A stretch of DNA of 64,000 nt from Acidimicrobiales bacterium (GCA_030447445.1 JAUJOW010000008.1:1-64000); one strand, 5' to 3'; counted from the stretch's first letter, positions 50,508-59,474 are shown. The notes: a model not told the origin generated them from the sequence alone. Numbers and translations are program-made.

Positions 50508-51404
50508 GCGCCAGTCGTCCAGGAGGTCGGCCAGGGTGCGGTCGAGGGGTATCTCGGGCTCCCAGCCGGTGGCGGCGGTGAGCCGGTCGTGGGACCCCCG
50601 CAGCACCGGCACGTCGACGGGGCGGAGCAGCTCGGGATCCGGGATGAAGCGCATCGGGGCCCGGGCCAGCGCCAGGAGCTGATCGGCGAGGTCCTGCACG
50701 GCCACGTCGACGCCCCTGCACACGTTGTAGACCTCGCCCGGCGTGCCGTGCTCGACGAGCAGCCGGTAGGCACGCACGACGTCGCGCACGTCGGTGAAGT
50801 CCCGCCGCGCCGACAGGTTGCCGATGGTGACCACGTCGGTGCCGTCGAGCTCGTTGCGGGCGATGCGGGAGGCGAGGGCAGCGGCCACGAACCGGTCGGT
50901 CTGGCCCGGCCCGAGGTGGTTGAACGCTCGTACCCGCAGGACCGGCAGGCCCCGTCCCAGGAAGGCCTGGAGGGCGAGGAAGTCCGCCGCCACCTTCGAC
51001 GCCGCGTACGGGCTGGCCGGTCGAAGGGGCGCATCCTCGGTGAGCGGTAGCTCCTCCTCGGCGACGGCGCCGTAGACGTCGGCCGAGGACACCGACAGCA
51101 CCCGCTCCACCCCGACGTCGGTGGCCGCCGACAACACGTTCAGGGTGCCCTCGGCGTTGGCCCGGAAGGCCTCCACCGGCGCCTTCCACGAACCTCCCAC
51201 GTCGGCCCAACCGGCCAGGTGGTAGATCACGTCAGGGCGTACCTCGGCGATCACGGCGGCGGTCGCCGAGGCGTCGGTGATGTCGACGATGTGGCCGTCG
51301 TCCCCGGCCCGGTCGCAGGCCACCACCTCGTCGCCGGCGGCCTGGAGGTGACGGACCAGGTGCCGGCCGACGAACCCGCTGGCCCCGGTGACGAGCGCCC
51401 TCAC
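50493..51404 (-). CDS. rmd: GDP-6-deoxy-D-mannose reductase (GDP-D-rhamnose forming)
   Basis: The 303-residue SDR protein has ALVTGASGFVGRHLVRHL, HLAGWADVGGSW, VSSADVYG, the catalytic YAASKVAADFLAL and FNHLGPGQTDRFV, then NLSARRDFTDVRDVVRAYRLL and RPVDVPVLRG, all typical of Rmd. It reduces the Gmd product to GDP-D-rhamnose. GAGGG seven bases before the GTG is a good ribosome binding site. A possible 15-codon leaderless upstream ORF ends 11 bases before the start. Confidence 0.9.
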   Translation of the reverse strand: MRALVTGASGFVGRHLVRHLQAAGDEVVACDRAGDDGHIVDITDASATAAVIAEVRPDVIYHLAGWADVGGSWKAPVEAFRANAEGTLNVLSAATDVGVERVLSVSSADVYGAVAEEELPLTEDAPLRPASPYAASKVAADFLALQAFLGRGLPVLRVRAFNHLGPGQTDRFVAAALASRIARNELDGTDVVTIGNLSARRDFTDVRDVVRAYRLLVEHGTPGEVYNVCRGVDVAVQDLADQLLALARAPMRFIPDPELLRPVDVPVLRGSHDRLTAATGWEPEIPLDRTLADLLDDWRSRLH

Positions 51405-51414
51405 CGGCAGGCCC

Positions 51415-51462
51415 TCATCGGGGCGCTCTCGTCCCCGCTCGACCAGCGCAGCGAGCGGGCAT
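51415..51462 (-). CDS. Possible leaderless leader peptide upstream of rmd
   Basis: On the minus strand TACCAT (51476-51471) is eight bases before an ATG at 51462. This opens 15 codons reading MPARCAGRAGTRAPR, then TGA, and the rmd ribosome binding site GAGGG overlaps the stop region. It fits the leaderless pattern of the window and could couple translation to rmd. Very short, with no homolog known to me, so low confidence. Confidence 0.3.
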   Translation of the reverse strand: MPARCAGRAGTRAPR

Positions 51463-51548
51463 GGCCGGCGATGGTAGACGACCGTCCTTACGGCCCCGCC
51501 GCTCGCTCCGGCGGCGGCAAGCCGGCCCAGCCCGGGTTCAGCGTGGGG

Positions 51549-53405
51549 CTATCCCACCCGCATGGCGTACTCCAGGTTGGGCAGGTTCTGGGCCACGAGC
51601 TGGTCGATGCGCCCGCCACTCTGGAGCCGCTGGACCCAGCTGGCGTAGCCGGCGGGCGACGGCGCCCGTCCGAGCATGGCGGCGGTGGTCATGATCACCT
51701 CCACGTTCGGGCGCACCTGGGCCCGGTAGCGCACCGACTCGGAGAACTCGACCATCACCGCCCCTCGGCTGAGCGCCTGCCGGTCGAGCTGACCCGTCCA
51801 GTAGGTGGACTCGTCGGCGGTGGGCTCACGACCGAGGACGTTGAGGTGGACCCGGCGCACGAACTGGGCGTTGGAGAGCTGGCCGTAGCGCTGCGTGAAC
51901 TGGGTGGACCCGGCCATCGTGTCGGAGATCGACGCCAGCGACGTGCCGCTGTGGAGCCGGCTGAGCCGGTCCACGAGGCCAGCGTGGTCGGGGATGCCTC
52001 CGAAGTAGGCGAGGAACAACCGAGGGATGGGGGCGATGCGGTCCTGGAACTCGGCCGAGGCCATCATGCCGCCGACGAGGGCTTCGGGGGGCACGCCGTC
52101 TCGCTGCATGCGGCTGGCCCAGTAGGCCTGCTCGCTGTTGGTCGACTCCCGGCGCAGGAAGTCGACGTGCTGGCGGGCGGCCAGTGCCTGGGGGGTCTTG
52201 AACGGTCGCCAGCGGGACGGCGTGGCCGAGGCGGCGATGACCCAGGCCACCTCGGCCCGCACGGAACCGAGCTTCTCGAACACCCAGTCCCCGGGGCACG
52301 AGGTCAGGCTGTTGTCACGGTGGCCCATGATCGTCGGCTTGGTCACCACCGTGCCGGCCGGGTAGCGGGTGCTGCCGAGGCTCTCGATGGAGACCGTGCC
52401 ACGCGGGTCGATCCGGTGGATGCTGAGCTTCCAGGCCAGCAGCTCCCGGAGGGCGACGAGCGGTGCGCTGGCCGGGCGGGTGGCCGCCGGCATGATGCCC
52501 GGCTGGTGCTGGCCGAGCACGGCCACGCCGACGCTGTCGGTGTTGAAGCCCTTGGCGTGGCCACCTTGGACGGGAAGGTGGATGTCGCCGCTGCGACCCT
52601 GCCACACCTGCCCGAAGCGGTCGATGAGGAAGTTGTAGGCGATGTCGCACCAGCCGAGGGAGTCGGTGTGGTACCGGTAGATCCCGGCCAGGATCCCCGG
52701 CACCTGCGCCGCCGTGTAGTCGTTGCCGGTGGCGGTGTGGTGCACGACGGCGAAGCGCAGCCGCGGGTTGACGACGGGCGCCGGGGGGCACGTCGGGTTG
52801 TCGGATCGCCACCCGCCCGGCGCCCACTCCGAGCGGGGACGGATGCCGGGCCCGGCGACCTCGGCGCCGGCCACGTCGCCCGATCCGGGCGTGGGCTCGA
52901 TCCAGCGCATCCGGTCGAGGACCAGGTCGGCCATGGCGCCCGAGATCACCCGTACCTCGACGTCGTCGGCACCGGTGGTGCCGAGCCACACCGGGCCGAC
53001 GCCGACCCTTCCGTTGCCGCCCGTGTCGGGACCCTCGTCGACCTCGGCGCTGAGCGACTGCCACGGCGACCACCCGTTGGCCGACCGGCTGCGCAAGGAG
53101 ACCCTGGCCGCCGGATCGCCCTGCCAGGTGAGGGCCACCATCTCCGAGCCGTCGTCGAGGTCGACGGCCGCCGACCACCCGGCCCTGGCCGGCCCGGCCG
53201 TGGTCCGGGTCGGGGCCCCCGGCGAGCCGGCCGGCGGGAGGGGCACGGCCCGGCGGCCGGTGAGCACGACCGTCGAGCGCTCCAGGCGGCCCGGAGCACC
53301 TGGTGTGGGCGCGAACGGCAACCCGGCGGCCAGCGCCCAGGAGACCACGAGGGCGGGGAGGAAGGCCATCACCGGGCGGCGGCGGAGGGACATCGGGTGC
53401 GACAT
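51549..53405 (-). CDS. Secreted N-acetylmuramoyl-L-alanine amidase (PGRP type) with DUF4214-like C-terminus
   Basis: The 618-residue protein has a signal peptide (RRRPVMAFLPALVVSWALAAG, cleaved near residue 28), then a beta-rich region of about 150 residues. A PGRP/amidase_2 domain (about 190-370) follows with FAVVHHTATGNDY, HTDSLGWCDIAYNFLIDRFG, GGHAKGFNTDSVGVAVLG and TSCPGDWVFE, holding the zinc histidines and cysteine. The last ~220 residues contain three or more DUF4214-like units (LFLAYFGGIPDHAG, LNVLGREPTADESTYW, AAMLGRAPSPAGYASW). The enzyme would cut peptide from muramic acid outside the cell. CGAGG before the ATG at 53405 supports the start. Confidence 0.88.
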   Translation of the reverse strand: MSHPMSLRRRPVMAFLPALVVSWALAAGLPFAPTPGAPGRLERSTVVLTGRRAVPLPPAGSPGAPTRTTAGPARAGWSAAVDLDDGSEMVALTWQGDPAARVSLRSRSANGWSPWQSLSAEVDEGPDTGGNGRVGVGPVWLGTTGADDVEVRVISGAMADLVLDRMRWIEPTPGSGDVAGAEVAGPGIRPRSEWAPGGWRSDNPTCPPAPVVNPRLRFAVVHHTATGNDYTAAQVPGILAGIYRYHTDSLGWCDIAYNFLIDRFGQVWQGRSGDIHLPVQGGHAKGFNTDSVGVAVLGQHQPGIMPAATRPASAPLVALRELLAWKLSIHRIDPRGTVSIESLGSTRYPAGTVVTKPTIMGHRDNSLTSCPGDWVFEKLGSVRAEVAWVIAASATPSRWRPFKTPQALAARQHVDFLRRESTNSEQAYWASRMQRDGVPPEALVGGMMASAEFQDRIAPIPRLFLAYFGGIPDHAGLVDRLSRLHSGTSLASISDTMAGSTQFTQRYGQLSNAQFVRRVHLNVLGREPTADESTYWTGQLDRQALSRGAVMVEFSESVRYRAQVRPNVEVIMTTAAMLGRAPSPAGYASWVQRLQSGGRIDQLVAQNLPNLEYAMRVG

Positions 53406-53523
53406 GGGTGACCTCGCGTCGGGGAAGTGGAGCGAAGGGCGTTCCTGTCGGCACCACCGCCGGCGATGCGAGCACATGTCCGGGTTCCCCAGCGGGGTCA
53501 TCGTGGGAGGGGCGCCGTAACGT

Positions 53524-54609
53524 ATGCCGTTCATGAGCCTTCCCGCCACCGACGCCACGGCCACCGCCACGGCCAGCCTGCGGGTGGTCAGCGAGCGGGT
53601 GGAGCGGCGCCTGGCCGCTGTGTTCAGGGCGGAGGTGGCCCGGTGGAGCGCCCTCGACCCGGCGCTGTCAGAGCCGCTGCGCTCCCTCGAGCGGTTGGTC
53701 ATGGCCGGCGGGAAGCGCTTGCGCCCGGCCTTCTGCCACTGGGGGGTCGTGGCCGCCGGTGGGGACCCCGACGAGTCGGTCGTGGTCGACGTCGGTGCCG
53801 CCTTCGAGTTCCTCCAGGCGTTCGCGCTCATCCACGACGACGTGATGGACGACGGGGCCGTCCGTCGGGGCACCCGTACCGCCCACCTGGAGTACGGCGA
53901 GCGCCACACCGTCGAGGGGTGGCGGGGCGAGGCCCGCCGGTTCGGCGAGGGCGTGGCCATCCTCGTCGGCGACCTGGCCCACGTCTACGCCGACCTGATG
54001 ATGGCCGGGGCGCCGCCGGGGGCGGTCGACGTGTGGAACGAGTTGCGGGTCGAGCTCAACATCGGCCAGTACCTCGACATCCTCGGCACCGTCCGGGCCG
54101 ACACCGATCTCGCCGCCGCCCGGCGGGTGGCCCGCTACAAGTCCGGCAAGTACACGATCGAGCGGCCGCTGCACGTGGGGGCGGCGCTGGCCGGCCGCTA
54201 CGCCGAGCTCGGCGGAGCCCTGTCTGCCTACGGCGACCCCCTGGGGGAGGCGTTCCAGCTTCGAGACGACCTGCTCGGCGTCTTCGGCGACGAGGCCAAG
54301 ACCGGCAAGCCCGTGGGCGACGACCTCCGCGAGGGCAAGCCGACCCCCCTCATGGCCGTGGCCACCGAGCAGGTCGATCGGCGCGGCGCCGCGCTCCTGG
54401 CCCGAGTGGGAGCCGACGACCTCGCCGATGACGAGATCACCGCCCTCCAACGTCTCCTCGTCGACTGCGGCGCGTTGGCCGAGATCGAGGAGGCGATCTC
54501 CCTGCTCGTGGACCGGGCCCTCGGGGCCATCGATGTCGCGCCCGTGCCGATCGAAGCGAAGTCGGGCCTGAACGAGCTCGCCTACTACGTGGCCTGGCGG
54601 GACAGCTGA
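53524..54609 (+). CDS. crtE: Polyprenyl diphosphate synthase (geranylgeranyl-PP synthase)
   Basis: The 361-residue protein has the prenyltransferase aspartate-rich motifs: first HDDVMDDGAVRRG (about 111-123) and second QLRDDLLGVFGDE (about 244-256), with GGKRLRPAF before and GKYTIERPL between them. Small residues before the first motif fit a C20 product. It heads the crtE-I-B genes, giving geranylgeranyl diphosphate for phytoene. TAACGT (53518-53523) touches this ATG. If it is the -10 box, the true leaderless start would be the ATG at 53533, three codons in. Confidence 0.9.
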   Translation: MPFMSLPATDATATATASLRVVSERVERRLAAVFRAEVARWSALDPALSEPLRSLERLVMAGGKRLRPAFCHWGVVAAGGDPDESVVVDVGAAFEFLQAFALIHDDVMDDGAVRRGTRTAHLEYGERHTVEGWRGEARRFGEGVAILVGDLAHVYADLMMAGAPPGAVDVWNELRVELNIGQYLDILGTVRADTDLAAARRVARYKSGKYTIERPLHVGAALAGRYAELGGALSAYGDPLGEAFQLRDDLLGVFGDEAKTGKPVGDDLREGKPTPLMAVATEQVDRRGAALLARVGADDLADDEITALQRLLVDCGALAEIEEAISLLVDRALGAIDVAPVPIEAKSGLNELAYYVAWRDS

Positions 54610-54610
54610 G

Positions 54611-56098
54611 GTGAACGTCGTCGTCGTGGGGGCCGGCCTCGGGGGGCTGTCGGCGGCCTGCCACCTCGTGGGGCGGGGCCACGACGTCCTCGTGGTCGAG
54701 CGGGCCGACCGCCCCGGCGGCCGGGCCGGTCTCCTCGAGCTGGCCTCGTCGACCGGGGGCACCTACCGGTTCGACACCGGCCCGACGGTGTTGACCATGC
54801 CGGGCCTGGTGGACGACTGCCTCCACGCCGCCGGGGTCGAGCGCAGCGACGTGCTCACCCTCCGGACCGTCGATCCCATGTACCGGGCCTGCTACGCCGA
54901 CGGCTCCACCCTGCGCGTCTGGCACGGTCGGGAGCCCATGACCGCCGAGGTGCGCGAGGTGTGCGGCCCCGCCGAGGCGGCGGCCTTCGGCCGCTTCTGT
55001 GACTGGCTCACCGACCTCTACCGGTTGGAGATGCCGAACTTCATCGACCGGAACTTCGACTCGCCCCTCGACCTCGCCCACCCGCTCGGCCCTGCCCTGC
55101 GCCTCGTGCGCCAGGGCGGGTTCCGCAAGCTCGGCAAGGTGGTCGCCTCCTACTTCGCCGACGAGCGCCTCCGCCGCATCTTCAGCTTCCAGGCCATGTA
55201 CGCCGGGCTCGCTCCCTACGAGGCCCTCGCCGTCTACTGCGTCATCACCTACATGGACTCGGTGGCCGGCGTGTACGCGCCCGAGGGGGGCATGCACGCC
55301 CTGCCGAGCGCGCTCGCCGCCGCCGCTGAGAAGGGGGGCGCCCGCTTCCGGTACGACGCCACCGTCGAGCGCATCGTCCTCGAGCACGGCACCGAGGGCC
55401 GGGTGCGAGGGGTCCGGCTCGCTGACGGCGAGCTGATCGAGGCCGATGCAGTCGTCGCCAACCCCGACCTGCCCGTGGCCTACCGCACCCTCCTCGGCGG
55501 CCTCCCGATGCCGAGGGTGGCCCGCCGGGGCCGGTACTCGCCCTCGTGCGTGGTGTGGCACGCCGGGGCGAAGGGCGAGCTCCCGCCCGAGGCCGCGCAC
55601 CACAACATCCACTTCGGCCAGGAGTGGGACGCCTCCTTCCGGGCCGTCCTCCACGACGGGGTGCGCATGCCCGACCCGTCGATCCTCGTCACCGTGGCCA
55701 CCGTCGCCTCCCGCGAGCAGGCGCCGCCGGGCGGCCACACCCTTTACGTGCTCGAGCCCACCCCCAACCTCGACGGCCGCGTCGACTGGACCCGCGAGCG
55801 CCATCGGGTGCGCGACGACCTGGCCCGGCGGGTGGCCGCCCTCGGCTACCCGTCCGAAGTCGAGGTCGAGGACTTCGTCGACCCCAGTGACTGGGAGCGC
55901 CGGGGCATGGAGCGGGGCACCCCGTTCGCCCTGTCCCACGCCTTCTTCCAGACCGGTCCCTTCCGGCCCGCCAACGTCGACCGGCGGGCTCCTGGCCTCG
56001 TGTTCGTCGGTTCCTCGACAGTGCCCGGCGTGGGGGTGCCGATGGTGCTCGTGTCCGGTCGCCTCGCCGCCGAGCGGGTGGACCAGCTCGCTCGATGA
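54611..56098 (+). CDS. crtI: Phytoene desaturase
   Basis: The 495-residue FAD enzyme has VVVVGAGLGGLSAACHLVGRGH (dinucleotide fold), DRPGGRAG, FDTGPTVLTMP, GLAPYEALAVYCVITYMDSV and the CrtI C-terminal signature GSSTVPGVGVPMVLVSGRL. It desaturates phytoene stepwise toward lycopene at the membrane. The GTG begins one base after the crtE stop. It overlaps crtB by four bases. Confidence 0.93.
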   Translation: MNVVVVGAGLGGLSAACHLVGRGHDVLVVERADRPGGRAGLLELASSTGGTYRFDTGPTVLTMPGLVDDCLHAAGVERSDVLTLRTVDPMYRACYADGSTLRVWHGREPMTAEVREVCGPAEAAAFGRFCDWLTDLYRLEMPNFIDRNFDSPLDLAHPLGPALRLVRQGGFRKLGKVVASYFADERLRRIFSFQAMYAGLAPYEALAVYCVITYMDSVAGVYAPEGGMHALPSALAAAAEKGGARFRYDATVERIVLEHGTEGRVRGVRLADGELIEADAVVANPDLPVAYRTLLGGLPMPRVARRGRYSPSCVVWHAGAKGELPPEAAHHNIHFGQEWDASFRAVLHDGVRMPDPSILVTVATVASREQAPPGGHTLYVLEPTPNLDGRVDWTRERHRVRDDLARRVAALGYPSEVEVEDFVDPSDWERRGMERGTPFALSHAFFQTGPFRPANVDRRAPGLVFVGSSTVPGVGVPMVLVSGRLAAERVDQLAR

Positions 56099-56946
56099 CG
56101 CTCGAGGAGTCCTACGCCCGTTGCCGGGCGCTCAACAAGCGCTTCGGGACCACCTACTACTGGGCGACGTACGCGCTGCCCCGCGTCAAGCGCCACCACG
56201 TCCACGCCCTGTACGCGTTCTGCCGCTACGCCGACGACATCGTCGACGACCTCGGTCCGGTACCGGTCGAGGTGCGGGAGAAGACGCTGACCGGCTTCGG
56301 TGACCGCTTCTTCGCCGACCTCGACGCCGGTCACAGCGACGACCCCGTGCTCAAGGCGGTGGTCCACACCGTCCGGGCCTTCGACGTGGACCCCGCCGCA
56401 TTCGCCCGGTTCCTCGGGTCGATGGCCATGGACCTCACCGTGGAGCGGTACGAGACCTTCGCCGACCTGCGCCGCTACACCGACGGCTCCGCCGCCGTGA
56501 TCGGCGAGATGATGCTGCCGATCCTGGAACCGTTCGACCCGGCCGCCGCCCGCGGTCCGGCCCGGGACCTCGGCGAGGCGTTCCAGCTCACGAACTTCCT
56601 TCGCGACGTCGCCGAGGACCTCGATCGAGGCCGGGTCTACCTCCCCCAGGAGGACCTGCGCCGCTTCGACGCCACCGCCGCGCTGGCCGCGCGCACCGTG
56701 ACGCCCGGGTGGGCCGCCCTCATGGGCTTCGAGATCGAGCGCACCCGGGCGCTGTACCGGTCCGTCGACGCCGGCCTGGCGCTCCTCCCACCGTCCTCGC
56801 GCCGGTGCATCCGGGCCGCCCGGGTGTTGTACGCCCGCATCCTCGACGTCATCGAGGCCAACGGCTACGACGTCTTCTCCCAGCGGGCCACCGTGCCCAC
56901 CTGGCGGAAGGCGGCGGTGGTGGCCAAGGCGCTCACCCCGATCTGA
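56095..56946 (+). CDS. crtB: Phytoene synthase
   Basis: The 283-residue squalene/phytoene synthase has TYYWATYALPRVKRHHVHALYAFCRYADDIVDD (first DxxxD), QLTNFLRDVAEDLDRGRVYLP (second DxxxD) and ARVLYARILDVIEANGYDVF near the end, as typical. It joins two geranylgeranyl diphosphates into phytoene. The ATG overlaps the crtI stop (ATGA). A GGGCGC/GCGCCC hairpin follows. Confidence 0.93.
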   Translation: MTLEESYARCRALNKRFGTTYYWATYALPRVKRHHVHALYAFCRYADDIVDDLGPVPVEVREKTLTGFGDRFFADLDAGHSDDPVLKAVVHTVRAFDVDPAAFARFLGSMAMDLTVERYETFADLRRYTDGSAAVIGEMMLPILEPFDPAAARGPARDLGEAFQLTNFLRDVAEDLDRGRVYLPQEDLRRFDATAALAARTVTPGWAALMGFEIERTRALYRSVDAGLALLPPSSRRCIRAARVLYARILDVIEANGYDVFSQRATVPTWRKAAVVAKALTPI

Positions 56947-56947
56947 G

Positions 56948-56972
56948 GGGCGCTCGAGTTGGTCAGGCGCCC
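56948..56972. terminator. Hairpin between convergent crtB and crtZ
   Basis: GGGCGC (56948-56953) pairs with GCGCCC (56967-56972) around 13 bases. It overlaps the crtZ stop codon and lies two bases past the crtB stop; there is no T tract. Confidence 0.4.
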
Positions 56973-57466
56973 GCGGGGGCCGGACGGCGGCGGCGCACCG
57001 GCGGCAGGGGGTCGCGCTCGACCGAGCGGGCTCGCTCCCACAGCTCGGCCGGCACCACCGGCACCAGGAACCCGTAGGGCTCGCCCCCCCACAGGTGGTG
57101 GATGCGGTGGGCTTCGCGAACCCGGCGCATCCAGCGACCGCCGGGCACGGGCACCCAGGGCAGGCGGCGGTGGATGCAGATGTCGTGTACGTAGAGGTAG
57201 GCGGCGCCGTACAGCGTCACGCCGGCGGCCACGGCGGTCAGCCCGCCGAGGCCGGGCACGGCGCTACCGGCGGCGAAGGCCACGATGGTCACCGCTGCCA
57301 TCACCACCGGGTACAGGTCGTTCGCCTCGAACGGGGTCCGGCGGGTGCGGTGGTGGCCGCGGTGCCAGCCCGAGCCCACGCCGTGCATGACGAACCGGTG
57401 TGCCAGGTAGGCCACCGGCTCCATGAGCAGGAAGGCGACCAGGGCGACGAGGATCGAGGTCAACAC
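56963..57466 (-). CDS. crtZ: Carotenoid 3-hydroxylase, CrtZ-like
   Basis: The 167-residue membrane protein belongs to the fatty-acid hydroxylase superfamily with the four histidine clusters of CrtZ: HRFVMH, HRGHH, HDICIHRR and HRIHH. Two to four hydrophobic segments alternate with them. It adds hydroxyl groups to the beta rings of carotene, giving cryptoxanthin and zeaxanthin, with a di-iron centre and oxygen. It follows the lycopene cyclase genes, 12 bases after crtYd. It starts at a GTG. Confidence 0.9.
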   Translation of the reverse strand: MLTSILVALVAFLLMEPVAYLAHRFVMHGVGSGWHRGHHRTRRTPFEANDLYPVVMAAVTIVAFAAGSAVPGLGGLTAVAAGVTLYGAAYLYVHDICIHRRLPWVPVPGGRWMRRVREAHRIHHLWGGEPYGFLVPVVPAELWERARSVERDPLPPVRRRRPAPAGA

Positions 57467-57478
57467 GGCGGGCCGAGC

Positions 57479-57799
57479 CTACCGTCGCACCTCTCGGCCG
57501 CGGCCGGCGTGGTCCCAGAGCAGCATGACGAGGGTGAGCAGGGCGATGCCGAACGGGAAGTCCTCGACCGGGATGTCCAAAGGGAAGCGCCACGGTGTCT
57601 TCTCGTCGGCGTTGTAGAGGACGATCGGGGCCGAGAGCTTCGTGAGCCAGCCGTCGACCAGGACCATGAAGAAGAGGTTGATGGCCATGGCGATCCAGTA
57701 GGCCCGGTCCCGGAACAGGCCGGTGCGGAGCCAGCGCAGCTCGACCACGACGACCGCGGCCAACCCCAGGAGCGAGGCGGCGGTGTACTCGGGGATCAC
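57479..57799 (-). CDS. crtYd: Lycopene cyclase subunit, CrtYd/CrtYf type
   Basis: The 106-residue protein has three membrane helices and belongs to the lycopene cyclase domain family: ELRWLRTGLFRDRAYWIAMA, FFMVLVDGWLT and the conserved WRFPLDIPVEDFPFGIALLTL. It works as a heterodimer with the partner encoded just upstream (CrtYc) to form the end rings of lycopene. The GTG overlaps the partner's stop by four bases. CrtYe/Yf proteins of the decaprenoxanthin pathway look similar, but the adjacent hydroxylase favours a beta-ring product. Confidence 0.88.
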   Translation of the reverse strand: MIPEYTAASLLGLAAVVVVELRWLRTGLFRDRAYWIAMAINLFFMVLVDGWLTKLSAPIVLYNADEKTPWRFPLDIPVEDFPFGIALLTLVMLLWDHAGRGREVRR

Positions 57800-58149
57800 C
57801 GGGGCGACGACCCGCCGCCCCGGCCTCGAGGCGCCCCCAGCCGGCTGAGCCCCCAGCGCACCGCTTCCAGGCTCAACAGGCCACAGACCGGGATGACGAG
57901 GAAGAAGGCGAGCTCCTCCACGGGCAGGTCGAACGGGAGCAGCCACCCGGTGGTGTAGCGGGGGCTGTAGCGCCAGTGCTCCCTGGCGATGGCCACGATG
58001 TCCCACACCGTGAAGAGGGCCACGGGGAGCCACATGGCGGCCAGCAGACGCCGGGGCCGGCGGTACACCCGCGCCCGCAGGACGAACTCGAGCGGCAAGG
58101 TGATGGCGAGGCACAACCCCATCAAGAGCAGGTACTGGAAGCGGTCCAT
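57796..58149 (-). CDS. crtYc: Lycopene cyclase subunit, CrtYc/CrtYe type
   Basis: The 117-residue protein has three helices: FQYLLLMGLCLAITLPLE, then RVYRRPRRLLAAMWLPVALFTVWDIVAI, and LPFDLPVEELAFFLVIPVCG, which carries the PxEE signature shared with the partner. It is followed by an Arg/Gly-rich tail. It is the first gene of the crtYc-Yd-Z unit that faces crtE-I-B. Confidence 0.88.
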   Translation of the reverse strand: MDRFQYLLLMGLCLAITLPLEFVLRARVYRRPRRLLAAMWLPVALFTVWDIVAIAREHWRYSPRYTTGWLLPFDLPVEELAFFLVIPVCGLLSLEAVRWGLSRLGAPRGRGGGSSPR

Positions 58150-58244
58150 CCGCCGACCACAGTGCCATGGCCCCTCAGGGCCCAGAGGCCTTGGACCGGA
58201 TGTCTTGACCGGATGCCTTGAAGATCGGCGCCGGCTGCCGCTGG

Positions 58245-59474
58245 ATGGAGGTGCGTCGCCTGCTGTCCGCCACCGCCGCCGTCGTCCTCCTGGGAGCGCT
58301 GGCCGCCTGCCAACCCCCAGAGGACGTCGTGTTCACCGGCCACGGCTTCGGGCACGGCAACGGGATGGGCCAGTACGGCGCGTACGGCTACGCCGTCGAC
58401 GATGGCTGGTCGACGACGCAGATCCTCGACCACTTCTACGGCGGGACCCGCACCGCCACCCTGACCACGAACCGCGATCAGCGGGTGTTCCTCACCGCCT
58501 CGCAGGGCCGGGACCTGGTGGTGTACCAGCCCCGGCGGCAGATGGGGGTGGTGGGGTTCGGGAGCGAGCGGTTCACGTCGGTCCGCATCGCCCGGGTCGA
58601 CGCCGACCGATTCCAGGTCTGGACCGCCACCGCCGCCGGGTGCACCTCCACCGGCGACTGGCAGGACCGGGGCCTGCGCACCGCCGCCGAGCTGGTGGTC
58701 GTGCCCACCGCCCCCGCCGTGACCGCCGACGACCTGCTCCAGCACTGCGGCTCGAGCGGTACCCGCTACTACCGCGGCAGCCTCCTGGCCGTGCAGGCGC
58801 GGGGCTCGATCATCACCGTCAACCTGGTCGACACCGAGAGCCTGATCCGGGGGGTCGTGCCTCGCGAGGTACCGCCGTCGTGGGCCGACGCCGGTAGCGG
58901 TCGGGGAGCGGCCGTCGTAGGGGCCCAGGCCGTCGCCGCCCGGTCCTACGCGCTGGCCGGTGACACCCGTTGGGCCCCGTACGCCACCACCTGCGACTCG
59001 GCGACGTGCCAGGCCTACGGCGGCCACGGGTTCCGGGCCCACGGTTCGTCGGTGGTGCAGCGCAACGAAGACCTCCGCACCGACCGGGCCGTGGCCGACA
59101 CCGCCCGACAGGTCCGCCTCCGCCCCAACGACACCGTCGCCCGCACCGAGTTCGCGACGTCCTCGGGGGGGTGGACGGCCGGTGGCGCGTTCCCCGCCGT
59201 TCCCGACGACGGCGACGACACCGCCATCAACTCCTACCACGACTGGACCTTCACGATCACCCGGTCGGCCCTCGAGGCCAAGTTCGACCAACGCCAGGGC
59301 GTCGACGTCGGGACCTACGAGGGCACCGACATCCTGTCCCGCAACGGGCTCGGGGCCGAGGGTGGGCGGGTCCTGAGCGTCCGGGTGCGGTTCACCGCCC
59401 TCGACGTGACCATGACCGGTGACCAGCTCCGGCTGCTGCTCGGGCTCCGATCGAACTGGTTCAGCGTTCGGTAG
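58245..59474 (+). CDS. SpoIID/LytB-domain lipoprotein
   Basis: The 409-residue protein begins with a lipoprotein signal: basic VRRLL, hydrophobic core, lipobox LAAC with the cysteine near residue 22. The mature part starts FTGHGFGHGNGMGQYGAYGYA, the first SpoIID motif. The central IRGVVPREVPPSWADAG and VVGAQAVAARSYAL blocks complete the SpoIID/LytB domain, and EFATSSGGWTAGG follows. In endospore formers SpoIID is a peptidoglycan lytic transglycosylase; related proteins in non-sporulating actinobacteria probably act in wall remodelling. A TTG 27 bases upstream is possible, but the lipobox position favours this ATG. Confidence 0.87.
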   Translation: MEVRRLLSATAAVVLLGALAACQPPEDVVFTGHGFGHGNGMGQYGAYGYAVDDGWSTTQILDHFYGGTRTATLTTNRDQRVFLTASQGRDLVVYQPRRQMGVVGFGSERFTSVRIARVDADRFQVWTATAAGCTSTGDWQDRGLRTAAELVVVPTAPAVTADDLLQHCGSSGTRYYRGSLLAVQARGSIITVNLVDTESLIRGVVPREVPPSWADAGSGRGAAVVGAQAVAARSYALAGDTRWAPYATTCDSATCQAYGGHGFRAHGSSVVQRNEDLRTDRAVADTARQVRLRPNDTVARTEFATSSGGWTAGGAFPAVPDDGDDTAINSYHDWTFTITRSALEAKFDQRQGVDVGTYEGTDILSRNGLGAEGGRVLSVRVRFTALDVTMTGDQLRLLLGLRSNWFSVR

